A DNA stretch of 64,000 nucleotides from G965220305 sp965220305 (GCA_965220305.1 OZ244817.1:868001-932000); one strand, 5' to 3'; positions 1-8,882 are shown, counted from the first letter of the stretch. The notes: generated by a model not told the origin, from the sequence alone. Translations and numbers: made by a program.

Positions 1-53
1 TGTTCCCAACCGCTTTAACCTAGCTTGCCACATCGCAGAAAGGAACCCAACTC

Positions 54-188
54 ATGGACGCAGGTGAGATTTTCGGGACCGCTCGCCTAGCTATAGCTGC
101 CGCTGGTTCAGCCATCGCAATCAGCGTCGGCTTGACGTTAACCATCCTTAGGTTTGTTAGCAAGATCTTGTCCAAGAAGCAAACGTGA
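54..188 (+). CDS. Small single-pass membrane protein (44 aa)
   Basis: I do not recognise this protein. It has an ATG start with an AAAGGA purine stretch about nine bases upstream, an uncharged stretch at residues 12-33 that can span a membrane once (alternating A/I/G/V/L), and a basic tail ending KILSKKQT. The basic end following the hydrophobic segment suggests the C-terminus stays in the cytoplasm. It stands alone at the left edge of the window. Such short proteins occur as holin-like or regulatory peptides on mobile elements, but nothing here decides between these roles. Confidence 0.45.
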   Translation: MDAGEIFGTARLAIAAAGSAIAISVGLTLTILRFVSKILSKKQT

Positions 189-764
189 GGAAGAAGAGCG
201 AATCCACTACCCGCATCGAGCTTTGACGAGTGGCGAACCGGGCGACCGAGCCGCGCCAAGATACGGGAATTCAACTCAGGTTACCGCCCCGGTAGCTGAC
301 AGGTCAACGCCGAAGCCGGCATTTTGCCCCCGGAAGTGCCTAAACGAATGACTAAAGTCGAATATCTCGGCATCGGCAAGCGTCAACTCGGGATGCACGA
401 GCCCAACAGGAACCACGAACACCGGGCCACCAAGGCACAACCCCAAATCTCCACTGAAGCCTCTCCGTCCCAGGCATGGGCAATACTGCCCCAAACCCAG
501 CCCAGGCACCAAGGTACCCGGAAGCACTGAAAAGCCCCTCCTCCGGAAATCTGGCCCGCGGCGCCCCGCCCCGGGTGGAGACGAGGAAGGGCTGGGCGGG
601 ACGCCTTCCCCGTAACCGAAACCCGCAGATAGGACAGGGCCACGCGGGAGAAGCCCGGCCTACGGCCCCGGCAGGGACATTTCCTCGACACCGGACAGAC
701 CCAAAAACCCAACAGCACCAACCCAGGGAAAGGCATCTGCGCCTTTCCCTTTTGCATTCCAGAG
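189..764. other. No recognisable gene
   Basis: About 575 bases with several overlapping open frames on both strands. None has a convincing ribosome site, protein family or composition. I see no RNA gene or clear repeat. Confidence 0.5.
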
Positions 765-1061
765 CAAAGTGTCAACGGCGGAGGTATCCACGTTACCTGC
801 TGGTCCTACTACCGGCCCAGCACTTTCCGCAGCCAGCCCATCGAGTGGGATGAGACCGTCCACGCCGATACCAGACTCCTGGACCTCCCCACCAAGCACC
901 GATACTACGCCGGCAGCAGGAAGAAATTCCGGGTATGCCACAACCCCTTCGATGATGGCTTCGGCATCATGCGCGACGCCCAGGCGGCGAAGCCCCAAGC
1001 CCTTCCGGGCCGGCGACCGCTGGTTCCCTTACTGTTGGCCGTGAACCTGAGCCAAATGTAG
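765..1061 (+). pseudogene. Fragment of an unknown conserved protein, copy A
   Basis: The frame read from about 783 to the TAG at 1059-1061 encodes a stretch containing YYRPSTFRSQPIEWDETVHA and then LPTKHRYYAGSRKK. The same pattern recurs at 20765-20977 (YHGPNLYRSRPVEWEETVHA, LPTEHGYFSGPRKR), so both come from one protein family. There is no good start codon and upstream sequence in the frame makes no sense as protein, so this is probably a decayed or truncated gene. I do not recognise the family. Confidence 0.45.
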
Positions 1062-1185
1062 GACCACAGCAAACTCCTGAACCAGGCCGAGGCCCAGGGC
1101 TGCGACCTGACCATCACCGCGGGACAGAGAGAAAATCCAGCAGACCTTCGGAGCAGCGCCAGTCAAGTAGCCAGTCCGGGGCAAA

Positions 1186-2460
1186 TCATAAAGACCTGCG
1201 CCGGAACATCCTCAAAAAACCCCGGATGGCAGGGGAGAAAACCACCAGCAGGTTGGACAAGATGATAGCCGTGGCCCCGATGGCAAGATAATCAAGACGG
1301 ACCACCTCGGCGCCGGCGATCCAGAGAAGCAGGAGAAGACTGAGAACCGGTATGAAGTAGACCATCGCGTTGATCCCAAGGTTGTCAGTGACCAGATTAG
1401 CCTTCCGCATAGCAAAAGCACCGACGGCCGCAAACGCCCCATTGAACGCAGCTACTCCCCAGGTTGGAAACTCGATCCTCTCACCGGAAGACATCCCAAC
1501 CACGGAGTTGAAGGCAACCGACACCAGGTTGGTTATGAAAAGAGCCAACACAGCGCAGCCCAACTCAAGGGAACGGATGTCCTCCCGTCGACAGGACAGC
1601 TCATCAGCCAAGCTCACTCCCCACCTCAAACCGAAGACGCAGAGATTGGACCCCAAGGCTCCCGCCAGCACGAGAGCAACCCCCACGGCGGACTTCCAGC
1701 CGAGGAAGATAGCCATGAAATCCCCAGTCTGACTGGCAACGGCAAGGACAACACCACCCGCCAGGCTCAGAAGAAACGGCAAGAAAGCCCCAGGAGTGAA
1801 CCTCCGGTACCGCCCATCATCCCGGAACAACCACCCCAGAAACAGGACCAAGAAAATAGGGTAGACCTCGTGGAGAACCGCGGAGACCATCACGTTCACA
1901 AAACGGACGGACAAAGGAAAGAAGGCAACGCCAAAGGCGCCCATAACCCCCACTGCAAGAAACCTGCTGTCCGGCCAGAGGAAAATTCTTCTGGCAATCA
2001 AGCACAGGGCATTGTGGTCAAGGAAAAAGAGGCGGTGGAAAATCAGCAGAAACGCCAAGGACGCCGAGGAAGCGCCAGCACAAAACCAAGCACCGTAGAG
2101 AAAAGGAGCCAAGGACCCACCGGAAAGACTGACCGCAAGTGGTAAAAGGGACCATGCCAGAACTGCGACCAGCATGTAGCCTGCCGCACCTAGAACTGAC
2201 ATAGAACCCCCATAAGGAATAAACAGGTTGGCATGGATATTCAATGGAAGTAAGGCCAGGGCAGACAAACTTATAACACAGAGCAAGAGGGCCAAAATTT
2301 CCCCAATGAAAACATGACAGGCCCTCCCAGAAAGGAGCTTGCAGCGAGGCCGAACCGTTGACCTGAGACGGGCAAACCCCAACTTATGAGCGTTACGATA
2401 TGGAGCCCATTGAGGGCGGCCCGGTAGAACCCGGCTGGCGGGCAATCCCGCTGGACCCAT
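1186..2460 (-). CDS. Polytopic membrane protein, EamA/DMT-like transporter
   Basis: A 424-residue protein with about ten hydrophobic segments spread over residues 50-420, such as ILALLLCVISLSALALLPL and AFLPFLLSLAGGVVLAVA. The fold resembles the drug/metabolite transporter (EamA) superfamily, with small loops between helices; substrate unknown. The first 50 residues are hydrophilic and arginine-rich, so the true start may be downstream of the one given. A truncated relative of its last 75 residues lies at 5530-5765 on the other strand, indicating duplication or a second acquisition. No partner genes adjoin it. Confidence 0.6.
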   Translation of the reverse strand: MGPAGLPASRVLPGRPQWAPYRNAHKLGFARLRSTVRPRCKLLSGRACHVFIGEILALLLCVISLSALALLPLNIHANLFIPYGGSMSVLGAAGYMLVAVLAWSLLPLAVSLSGGSLAPFLYGAWFCAGASSASLAFLLIFHRLFFLDHNALCLIARRIFLWPDSRFLAVGVMGAFGVAFFPLSVRFVNVMVSAVLHEVYPIFLVLFLGWLFRDDGRYRRFTPGAFLPFLLSLAGGVVLAVASQTGDFMAIFLGWKSAVGVALVLAGALGSNLCVFGLRWGVSLADELSCRREDIRSLELGCAVLALFITNLVSVAFNSVVGMSSGERIEFPTWGVAAFNGAFAAVGAFAMRKANLVTDNLGINAMVYFIPVLSLLLLLWIAGAEVVRLDYLAIGATAIILSNLLVVFSPAIRGFLRMFRRRSL

Positions 2461-2521
2461 CCCCCTAGCGGCCCAGAGGCCGAGCCAGACAGGGATAGGC
2501 CACTCCGCCCCGACCGAAACT

Positions 2522-3067
2522 GTGGCAGCACAGACCCAAGCTCAACAGGGACAGAACCAGGAGAGAGAAATGAGAGAAAAGATGGAACAGGTGAAGGAAA
2601 AACTTATCAAGTCCCTGGATGACCCCAACTTCGACCGAGCCACCCAGGTGAGAACGCTGGTCGGGCTGATGGCCCTGGCCGGCATGCTGCTGCCCTGGAT
2701 CAGGCTCGACGGGTACAGCGAGACGATGAACGGGGCGCAGATGATCGCCTACGCATTCACCGACCCTGGGCGGGCATCCATATTCGGAGTCTCGAAGCTC
2801 GGCGCCTTGGCCATCCTGCTTGTTCCTATCCTCGCCCTCACCGCCAACACCTACGGTTTCTTCAGGCTGGCCCAGGGGGGGCACTCGCTGTGGTCCCACC
2901 TGGCTGGCTCCCTGCTGCCCCTGGGCATGGTACTTTTGTCCAATCCCCTCATCAGCAGCGACGGACCAGCCATCGCCGGATTACCAATCCCCGGGGCGGG
3001 AATCTTCGTTACGATATTGGCGCAGGGGGCGCTCTTCATAGACGGAATGCTGGAAGAACAGGATTGA
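2522..3067 (+). CDS. Hypothetical membrane protein with four predicted helices
   Basis: The protein begins with a charged, probably helical N-terminus (residues 1-45, rich in Q, E and K) and then has four hydrophobic segments: LVGLMALAGMLLPW, a segment around ALAILLVPILAL, one around LLPLGMVLLS and one near the end. A GTG at 2522 gives 181 residues. An ATG at 2570 preceded by AGGAGAG is an equally good or better start and would leave 165. It is the first gene of a tightly packed set: its TGA overlaps the TTG start of the dTMP kinase. No family recognised. Confidence 0.6.
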   Translation: MAAQTQAQQGQNQEREMREKMEQVKEKLIKSLDDPNFDRATQVRTLVGLMALAGMLLPWIRLDGYSETMNGAQMIAYAFTDPGRASIFGVSKLGALAILLVPILALTANTYGFFRLAQGGHSLWSHLAGSLLPLGMVLLSNPLISSDGPAIAGLPIPGAGIFVTILAQGALFIDGMLEEQD

Positions 3068-3741
3068 CGAGTAGAAAGAACAAAACGGTATTCGTGGCCC
3101 TGGAGGGCGGCGAGGGCGCCGGCAAGTCCACCCAGGCGCAGCTGCTGGTGACCCGCCTCCAACGGGAGGGCCGGCACACCACCCTGGTCCACGAACCCGG
3201 GACCACCCTATTGGGCCAACACCTGCGGGAATACCTCAAGAGCAAGCAGAAAATCGCCCCGGAGTCGGAACTCCTCCTCTTCGAGGCCTCCCGGTCCCAG
3301 TTGATGGCCGAGGTCATCCGGCCCAGCCTGGACCACGGCATATCCGTAATCGCCGACCGGTTCGCCGCATCATCCATCGCCTACCAGGGCTACGGACGCC
3401 GGATAGGAGGGAGGAAGGTGAAGCAGCTCAACGACTTCGCCACCGGCGGACTCTATCCCGACCTGAACATCCTCCTGGACCTGCCGCCCAGCGCCAGCCT
3501 GGGAAGAACCAGCGGACCCCAACTCGCGCTGGGATACGAACAGCAGGAGGACCTCCGGCAGGACACCGAGGGAACCCGGAGGTTCGAGGACCTGCCGGAG
3601 GGCTTCCACCGGAGAGTCAGAGAGGGCTACCTGGCCCAGGCTGCCGAAGACCCAGAGCGCTGGACAATGATCGACGGGACGATGTCGCTGGACCACGTAC
3701 ACGAAGCAATCTGGGAGAAGGTCCTGGAGATAATGAAATGA
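3064..3741 (+). CDS. tmk: Thymidylate (dTMP) kinase
   Basis: Phosphorylates dTMP to dTDP with ATP in the cytoplasm. The 225-residue length is normal for the family. The P-loop ALEGGEGAGKSTQ lies near the N-terminus, the DR(F/Y) motif appears as IADRFAASSIAYQGYGR, and NILLDLPP is the later core strand. The start is inferred to be the TTG at 3064, which overlaps the TGA of the membrane-protein gene upstream; the gene ends in an ATGA overlap with the next one. Its place among unknown accessory genes, away from housekeeping neighbours, suggests the copy belongs to a mobile element, where such kinases supply nucleotides for element or phage replication. That role is inference; the enzyme call is firm. 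Confidence 0.88.
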   Translation: MTSRKNKTVFVALEGGEGAGKSTQAQLLVTRLQREGRHTTLVHEPGTTLLGQHLREYLKSKQKIAPESELLLFEASRSQLMAEVIRPSLDHGISVIADRFAASSIAYQGYGRRIGGRKVKQLNDFATGGLYPDLNILLDLPPSASLGRTSGPQLALGYEQQEDLRQDTEGTRRFEDLPEGFHRRVREGYLAQAAEDPERWTMIDGTMSLDHVHEAIWEKVLEIMK

Positions 3742-4199
3742 CGCCACGGGAAGCCCTGATACAGCAATACCAGGTACGGTTCCAACAGCTAGGGAGAGAA
3801 GAAAGACTGAGCGAGAAGCCCCTGGCCTGCACCCAGGACTGCGGCGGCCGACTGCCGGACCCGCCCGCAAGGCTCCCCCAAGCTCAGATGCAGTTCGAAT
3901 GCGGGCTGGGAGCTTTTGGCGTCTGCCCGGTGAGAAAGTCCATCAACCGCTCGCGACGCAAGGCCAGGAGACGGAACCTGGGGCTGTGGAGGCGGTCCGT
4001 CCGGGTGTACTGGAGACGGCTGGAAGCGCAGGCCATCACTCTGGAACACCCCGGCTACTACCCGGGGCTGGAGGAAACCATCGCCAGGTACCCCGACTCG
4101 GCCCGCATTGATGAAGAAATATTCGGGGAGCTGAGGAAGGACCTGGACATTGCGGAGACCCTGGACGTCTACCTGATGCTGCCCCGACGACTCAGGTAG
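3738..4199 (+). CDS. Hypothetical protein with paired cysteines
   Basis: This 153-residue basic protein overlaps the tmk stop by four bases (ATGA), so the two are probably translated together. It contains four cysteines in the first half arranged as CTQDC and, about 20 residues later, CGLGAFGVC, which could bind a metal. A strongly arginine-rich segment (SRRKARRRN) follows, and the C-terminal half is helical and acidic. These traits would fit a nucleic-acid-binding protein. I recognise no family. Confidence 0.55.
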   Translation: MTPREALIQQYQVRFQQLGREERLSEKPLACTQDCGGRLPDPPARLPQAQMQFECGLGAFGVCPVRKSINRSRRKARRRNLGLWRRSVRVYWRRLEAQAITLEHPGYYPGLEETIARYPDSARIDEEIFGELRKDLDIAETLDVYLMLPRRLR

Positions 4200-4268
4200 G
4201 CGGGCAGGGCGATGGTCCTGAAAGCGAGCGCAAATTCAGAAAACCCAAACAGGAAAGAGGAGAATAAA

Positions 4269-4763
4269 TTGGGCAAGGAGATACGCCGAGTACCCCCGAA
4301 CTGGGAGCACCCAACCAACAAACTGGGACACTTCATCCCCATGTTCGACGAGACATACGAGGCCGCACTGGCGGAATGGACTGCCAACAAGAAACTCTGG
4401 GACCAGGGAAAGCACCCCAACCAGGAGGAATTCAAGGAAGAGACAGCGCAACACACCTACGAGGAATGGGCCGGGCCAGCCCCCAACCGGGAATACCATA
4501 GGCCGGAGTTCCAGGAGGAACCCACCTGGTACCAAGTCTACGAAAACATCACCGAGGGAACTCCCCAGACCCCACCCTTCGCCACCACCGAAGAGTTGGA
4601 GGAATACCTCGTCGAAGAAGGCATGGCCACCCCAGCCCAGGCCAGCGCCTTCATACGTCAGGGCGACATACCCAACTTGGTGATAGGCCCCGAAGAAATC
4701 CTATCCGGTTACGCCGTTGCCGAGTGGATTGAAAAGGAAGATTCCCGGCAGAGAAACCAATAA
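4269..4763 (+). CDS. Hypothetical acidic protein, phage/plasmid type
   Basis: The chosen start is the TTG at 4269, preceded by AGAGGAG with six bases of spacing; an upstream ATG at 4212 lacks a ribosome site. The product is 164 residues, soluble and acidic, and opens with GKEIRRVPPNWEHP. A similar opening occurs, to my knowledge, in unknown proteins of phages and plasmids, consistent with an accessory region. It is rich in tryptophan, tyrosine and proline in the first 100 residues. No catalytic motif is visible. Confidence 0.6.
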   Translation: MGKEIRRVPPNWEHPTNKLGHFIPMFDETYEAALAEWTANKKLWDQGKHPNQEEFKEETAQHTYEEWAGPAPNREYHRPEFQEEPTWYQVYENITEGTPQTPPFATTEELEEYLVEEGMATPAQASAFIRQGDIPNLVIGPEEILSGYAVAEWIEKEDSRQRNQ

Positions 4764-4793
4764 CGGAAGCAGGGAACTCGACAGCGGCAGGTT

Positions 4794-5015
4794 GTGGAAC
4801 TCAATGAGTACCAACTTCTGGTCGACAGGACTGACCAACAACCAGGAAAGGGGACCTTCGAGACCAACCGAACCATCAGCGATATGACGTCCCACCTGGA
4901 AATCAGCAGCCGCACCACCGGGGAATGGGAAAGGACGATTGAGACCGGATTCCGAATATGGCGCCGGGTCAGAGCAGGTGGAATAACCCAAACACCGTCG
5001 CCCTCACTACAATAA
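4794..5015 (+). CDS. Possible small MazG-like fragment
   Basis: A 73-residue frame with a GTG start. The opening MELNEYQLLVDRTDQ resembles the first residues of MazG-like nucleotide pyrophosphohydrolases, but the metal-binding ExxE motif expected further on is absent and the rest is not family-like. It is therefore either a decayed stub or a chance open frame. The ribosome site is weak. Confidence 0.25.
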   Translation: MELNEYQLLVDRTDQQPGKGTFETNRTISDMTSHLEISSRTTGEWERTIETGFRIWRRVRAGGITQTPSPSLQ

Positions 5016-5068
5016 GACTGCAACAGGGGCCACCGCGTGAATGTAGACACCCTCAGGAGGCGACTGAA

Positions 5069-5452
5069 ATGAGCATAGAAGACGCTGAATTGGGCAAGTT
5101 AACCAGGGATCACCTATACGCCCACGACCAGGTCGCCAGGCAGAAAGCCGAACTGGAGCAGATCGGCGAGGACCTGGTCCTGCTGGGTGAGAATCTGAGG
5201 AAACACCCTCAGAATATCCGCATCGGGGAAGCCAAGATCACGCTGAAGGGCGACCGGAATGAAGACAGGACCGTCCTTTGGCCGACGTTGGACATCGCTG
5301 ACATTTTCCACATAGTAGAGGATCTCAAACAGGCGACCGAGCGGGAGCAACAAGTCGCACACCAGATAAGAGAGGCCGGGATGGGATACATCGTGGACGG
5401 GCTTGAAAGCAGGAAGCCTGCACCCCCTGACATACTGAGGCGGTCCAGATAA
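5069..5452 (+). CDS. Hypothetical coiled-coil protein (127 aa)
   Basis: The ATG at 5069 follows a perfect AGGAGG (5055-5060) at eight-base spacing, which decides the start. The product is charged and helical. Residues 1-45 form a likely coiled coil (for example ARQKAELEQIGEDLVLL), followed by a short beta-rich stretch (IRIGEAKITLKG) and a second helix. It shares the strand and spacing of the unknown genes upstream. No known family. Confidence 0.6.
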   Translation: MSIEDAELGKLTRDHLYAHDQVARQKAELEQIGEDLVLLGENLRKHPQNIRIGEAKITLKGDRNEDRTVLWPTLDIADIFHIVEDLKQATEREQQVAHQIREAGMGYIVDGLESRKPAPPDILRRSR

Positions 5453-5529
5453 CCCCGTCCGTCCGGTCCCTTCGGATTCCCTGATTGGACCGTGGTAAAC
5501 GACTGGAATTGGGCTGGTTGTAGATGAAG

Positions 5530-5765
5530 GCATAACGGCCCCTGCCTCCAGGGTTGCCGCGGTTGGCGCCATCGCCTTGAGGAAGGCGCATTTGGTCACC
5601 GGCAATCTTGGGGTCAACGCGATGGTCTATTTCATACCTGTTCTGAGCCTCCTATGGCTCTTCCGGATTGCCGGCGCTGCCGTGGCCCGGCTTGACTACA
5701 TCGCCATCCCCACGATAATCATTTCCAATCTGCTGATCCCCTTCGACACTGCGGCCCGCCGGGGG
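5530..5765 (+). pseudogene. 3' fragment of an EamA-like transporter gene
   Basis: The translated frame contains LRKAHLVTGNLGVNAMVYF and LDYIAIPTIIISNLL. These align closely with the last 75 residues of the transporter encoded at 1186-2460 (MRKANLVTDNLGINAMVYF, LDYLAIGATAIILSNLL). The N-terminal 340 residues are missing and the frame runs past the natural end into unrelated residues, so this is a remnant of a paralogous gene, lying in the opposite orientation. Confidence 0.7.
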
Positions 5766-5899
5766 TTCAGGGTGGCAGGACCTGGAAGAAGGCGTCTTGG
5801 AACTGGTCGGCTGAGCACAACCTTGGGAATTTCAGAAAGCGGTTGCAGGCGAAGCATCACACCCCTACACTGAGTCAAAACCCAAGGAAATGACGAGCA

Positions 5900-6763
5900 A
5901 TGGAAGACAGAACAACGGAACCCCACAAGCCGGACCCCACCGGCCTCGCCGTGGCCCGCGTGGCACAGGACGCAGCCCTGCCCGATACCGTCATACTCTT
6001 CGGCTCTCGCGCTCGGGGAGACCACCGGCAAAACTCCGACGTAGACCTGCTGGTCATCTGTAGCCAGGGAACCACCAGCCCGGGATCGCGGATGAGAAGA
6101 GCCATCAGGAAGCATTTTGACAACACCCCACCCAGGCTGAACGTGGACATCATCACCATGGAACGCCAGAGGTTCGACTACTGCCGGCGCGCGAAGAACC
6201 ACCTGGCCGGACAGGCGATGCGGGACGGGATCGTAATGAGCGGCGAGAGACTGGACTACACCCACAACTATGACGACGAATACCCGGAGAGTTGGCCTGA
6301 CGTGAAGGAACGGCTGATCGCAGCTCACAGGAACATGCGGGCCTTCGAGTTCAACCTGGACGGCCTACCCGACGACCAGGAAACCTACGGGTTCCACGCC
6401 CAGCAGGCCGTGGAGAACTCCATCAAGGCCTGGATGTCCGCCGCCGACCTTGAATACCGCAGGGTGCACGACCTGGAGGAAATCTCCGACATAATCTTCG
6501 ACGACCAGAGGGAGGCCAACACCCTGGCGGCGCAGCAACTCCGAATGTTAATTGAATACACTTCCTTCGAGCGCCCGGACCGCCCCGGCGAATACGAAAA
6601 CTGGCTCACCCGATACGCGGTGGACTACCGGTACAGCGGGACCGGGTTCCGCATGGACGACCTGGACAGAGCAAGGTTTCACCGAGAGATAACCCTCGCC
6701 GTCCACACCTTCATCAACCGGGCCCAAGAACTCACCAGGACCGACGCATCGGACCTCCGGTAG
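5900..6763 (+). CDS. Nucleotidyltransferase-HEPN fusion protein
   Basis: The N-terminal domain (about residues 15-110) is a minimal nucleotidyltransferase of the DNA polymerase beta fold: FGSRARG at 34-40, the paired metal-binding aspartates in SDVDLLV (D47, D49) and a third in NVDII (D83). The C-terminal half (about 140-275) is a HEPN domain, seen as FHAQQAVENSIKAW. In MNT/HEPN toxin-antitoxin pairs the transferase AMPylates and silences the HEPN RNase; here both sit in one 287-residue chain. I could not find the usual HEPN RNase motif Rx4-6H, so the HEPN part may act as a scaffold or substrate-binding module. It stands alone. Confidence 0.8.
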   Translation: MEDRTTEPHKPDPTGLAVARVAQDAALPDTVILFGSRARGDHRQNSDVDLLVICSQGTTSPGSRMRRAIRKHFDNTPPRLNVDIITMERQRFDYCRRAKNHLAGQAMRDGIVMSGERLDYTHNYDDEYPESWPDVKERLIAAHRNMRAFEFNLDGLPDDQETYGFHAQQAVENSIKAWMSAADLEYRRVHDLEEISDIIFDDQREANTLAAQQLRMLIEYTSFERPDRPGEYENWLTRYAVDYRYSGTGFRMDDLDRARFHREITLAVHTFINRAQELTRTDASDLR

Positions 6764-7070
6764 ACTGCCCCCCCCCCCGAACCACCCCTTCCCACAGGGC
6801 GCCGCCAGAACAGCTACAGACCCCGACCACGTTACCGCAGGAGGCAGACCGGAGGGACAGCCGCCCATCGGGCCACCTCCTACTCCCTCCGTACTTGCGA
6901 GAGGTCGATTCCCCCACCACACAGCGACTTGGCGACACGAACACCCCGGGGACAAGCGATAGACTGCTGAAAGGGAAGTCCCGGCACCCCGCAATCGCCC
7001 AACGCGAGGGCGGGACAGGAATCCCAGGGTTCGGAACCGACAACCCACACCTTCCACAGGAGGTCAATCC
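6764..7070. other. Intergenic stretch with a long C run
   Basis: About 300 bases without a supported gene. It begins with a run of C at about 6768-6778, followed by GC-rich unstructured sequence. The AGGAGGT just before 7071 serves the next gene. Confidence 0.4.
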
Positions 7071-7712
7071 ATGAATCCCAATCGACACGTCAACGCCCCG
7101 GCCAGCGGGGAGGGCAACAACCTCGTCACCGCCATCAGCGGACTCTACTACGCCCCGGTCTTCCTGACCACAGAGGAACAAACCGAGTGCGTTCAGAGGG
7201 TGGATGCCGCGGTGAACGAGTGGCGTAACGACATCTCCCGTCGAACCCAGCACTACGGCTGGCGCTACGACTACCGCGCCCGGGCAATTACTCCCGACAT
7301 GTACCTGGGCCAACTCCCCGGCTGGCTGGAAGAACTGGCGCAGAAACTCCACCGAGAACTGGTCCGCGCCGATGGCGCCCCGATGTGGGCCCACGTCCCC
7401 GAACAGGTGATAGTGAATGAGTACGTGGGAGCCCAGGGCATCCGTCCCCACATCGACCACCCGGGGTTCGGACCGGTGATCTGCACCATCTCCCTCCTGG
7501 AGGACTGGGAGATGGACCTCAGCATACGGCGCAACCAGAACCAGTCCGCCCTCCTGGAAACCGGCTCCTGCCTCACCATGACGGGAGAATCCCGAAGCCG
7601 ATGGTACCATGGCATCCAGGCCCGACGGGAAGAGCCCGGCGGGCAGCGCCGGGGAAGACGCCTATCCCTCACCTTCCGTACAATCCTGAACCGGGACAGC
7701 ATCAACGACTGA
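7071..7712 (+). CDS. AlkB-like 2OG-Fe(II) dioxygenase
   Basis: Predicted Fe(II)- and 2-oxoglutarate-dependent dioxygenase that removes alkyl groups from nucleic acid bases. The 213-residue protein shows the double-stranded beta-helix ligand set: H127 and D129 in RPHIDHPGF, H180 in WYHGI, and the 2-oxoglutarate-binding RLSLTFR, where the last arginine is R203. NEYVGAQGIRPHIDH is the characteristic approach to the iron site. The ATG start follows AGGAGGTC, a strong ribosome site. AlkB-like genes are common cargo of phages and plasmids, which suits the surrounding region. Substrate (DNA, RNA or protein) is not decided by the sequence. Confidence 0.85.
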   Translation: MNPNRHVNAPASGEGNNLVTAISGLYYAPVFLTTEEQTECVQRVDAAVNEWRNDISRRTQHYGWRYDYRARAITPDMYLGQLPGWLEELAQKLHRELVRADGAPMWAHVPEQVIVNEYVGAQGIRPHIDHPGFGPVICTISLLEDWEMDLSIRRNQNQSALLETGSCLTMTGESRSRWYHGIQARREEPGGQRRGRRLSLTFRTILNRDSIND

Positions 7713-7822
7713 GGGGCAAGAAGGCAAAATGGAAAGCAACCCCACACCCCTGAACTCGGGCGCCGGAGCAGAAGATAGAACTGAATGGTTGGACCATAAA
7801 CGATGACAACGCCGTTCACCGC

Positions 7823-8833
7823 GTGGACTTAACCACACCGGAAGGAGAGACAACAATCATCATGGTGGCCGTTGGCCGGGAGGAGAGCCTGGAAACCCTC
7901 CTCCAAGCCCTGGAGGAAAACGAAGCCACCACTGACAGGCCCCCCATCGGATGTGGATTCAAACCCGGACTGACGATCAGAATGATGATCAACGGAGAAC
8001 CGATGGCGGTGGTCGCCACGAACGCAGTTCAGGGAGGAGACCAAAGCCTGGAGGCCTTCGCCACGATGAACCGGGCCGAGGACATCCTGGAAAGCCTGCT
8101 GCAGGTCTGCAGGGAGCCGGACGGCGGCGACGCCTCAGTCACCAGCATGAAGATAAAGCGCGCCATCGAGAAAACCTACGCCGCGGCAGAGATCCTGGAG
8201 TGGCCAGGCACCCCGACCTACCAGCGATACCTGACGGCGATGGAATTCCTGGAACGCAACCCCTCTCTGCTGGATGAAACAGAAGAAGAAATCATCGAGG
8301 AGACCCTGAGCCGCAACGGCCAAGCAGGTAGGGACGTCCTCAACCTCATCGGGGTCGAAATGTCCAGCGAGTTCGGCCGCTGGGCCATCACCGAGCTGGT
8401 GAAACAAGGAGCCAAATCATGGCACGACAGTCACGAACTGATAGAACTACTCACGTGGGAAGGCAGCAGCAGCCGCACCATTGGGACAGCAATAAATACC
8501 AGTATGGACGGCAGCAGGGAGGCATTCAGTTTAACCTGGATGCAGCGCCATCCCGACTGGATGGGATTCTGCGTCAACCTCAAGGAACTGCGAGGGGCGC
8601 AGGCCCTGGTGATGGAATCACCCATACACCGGGGGAAACCCGGCATCGTCATGGCCAGCATCACCGGACACCCCGACAGTCCCAGGTTTGAGAAGGCCAC
8701 CAACAGGTTCCCCACGGGGAAGGAAGCCACCACTCTCAGGGACATCCTCACCTGGCATGGCGCCAAGGAATGTCTGTGGCTGCCGGTAGAATGGAGGGCC
8801 AGGAGAAAACGCCGACGGAAACAGCAGCGATAG
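7823..8833 (+). CDS. Hypothetical protein (336 aa)
   Basis: A long soluble protein of no recognised family. The first 120 residues are mixed alpha/beta with GLTIRMMINGEPMAVVAT, which looks like a beta-hairpin; the middle is acidic and helical (ETEEEIIEETL); the C-terminus is strongly basic (RARRKRRRKQQR), suggesting nucleic-acid contact. The GTG start at 7823 has a weak ribosome site; an ATG at 7862 behind GGAGAG is possible. It closes the plus-strand gene run and is followed by a hairpin. Confidence 0.6.
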   Translation: MDLTTPEGETTIIMVAVGREESLETLLQALEENEATTDRPPIGCGFKPGLTIRMMINGEPMAVVATNAVQGGDQSLEAFATMNRAEDILESLLQVCREPDGGDASVTSMKIKRAIEKTYAAAEILEWPGTPTYQRYLTAMEFLERNPSLLDETEEEIIEETLSRNGQAGRDVLNLIGVEMSSEFGRWAITELVKQGAKSWHDSHELIELLTWEGSSSRTIGTAINTSMDGSREAFSLTWMQRHPDWMGFCVNLKELRGAQALVMESPIHRGKPGIVMASITGHPDSPRFEKATNRFPTGKEATTLRDILTWHGAKECLWLPVEWRARRKRRRKQQR

Positions 8834-8857
8834 ACCGGCAAATCCCATAAAAAGTAA

Positions 8858-8882
8858 GGGCGAGTCCCAAAGGACCCGCCCC
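8858..8882 (+). terminator. Hairpin after the plus-strand gene run
   Basis: GGGCGAGTCC and GGACCCGCCC pair around a CAAA loop with one bulge on each side. It sits 25 bases after the stop of the 336-residue gene and between convergent genes. There is no T run, so termination is likely but not certain. Confidence 0.45.
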
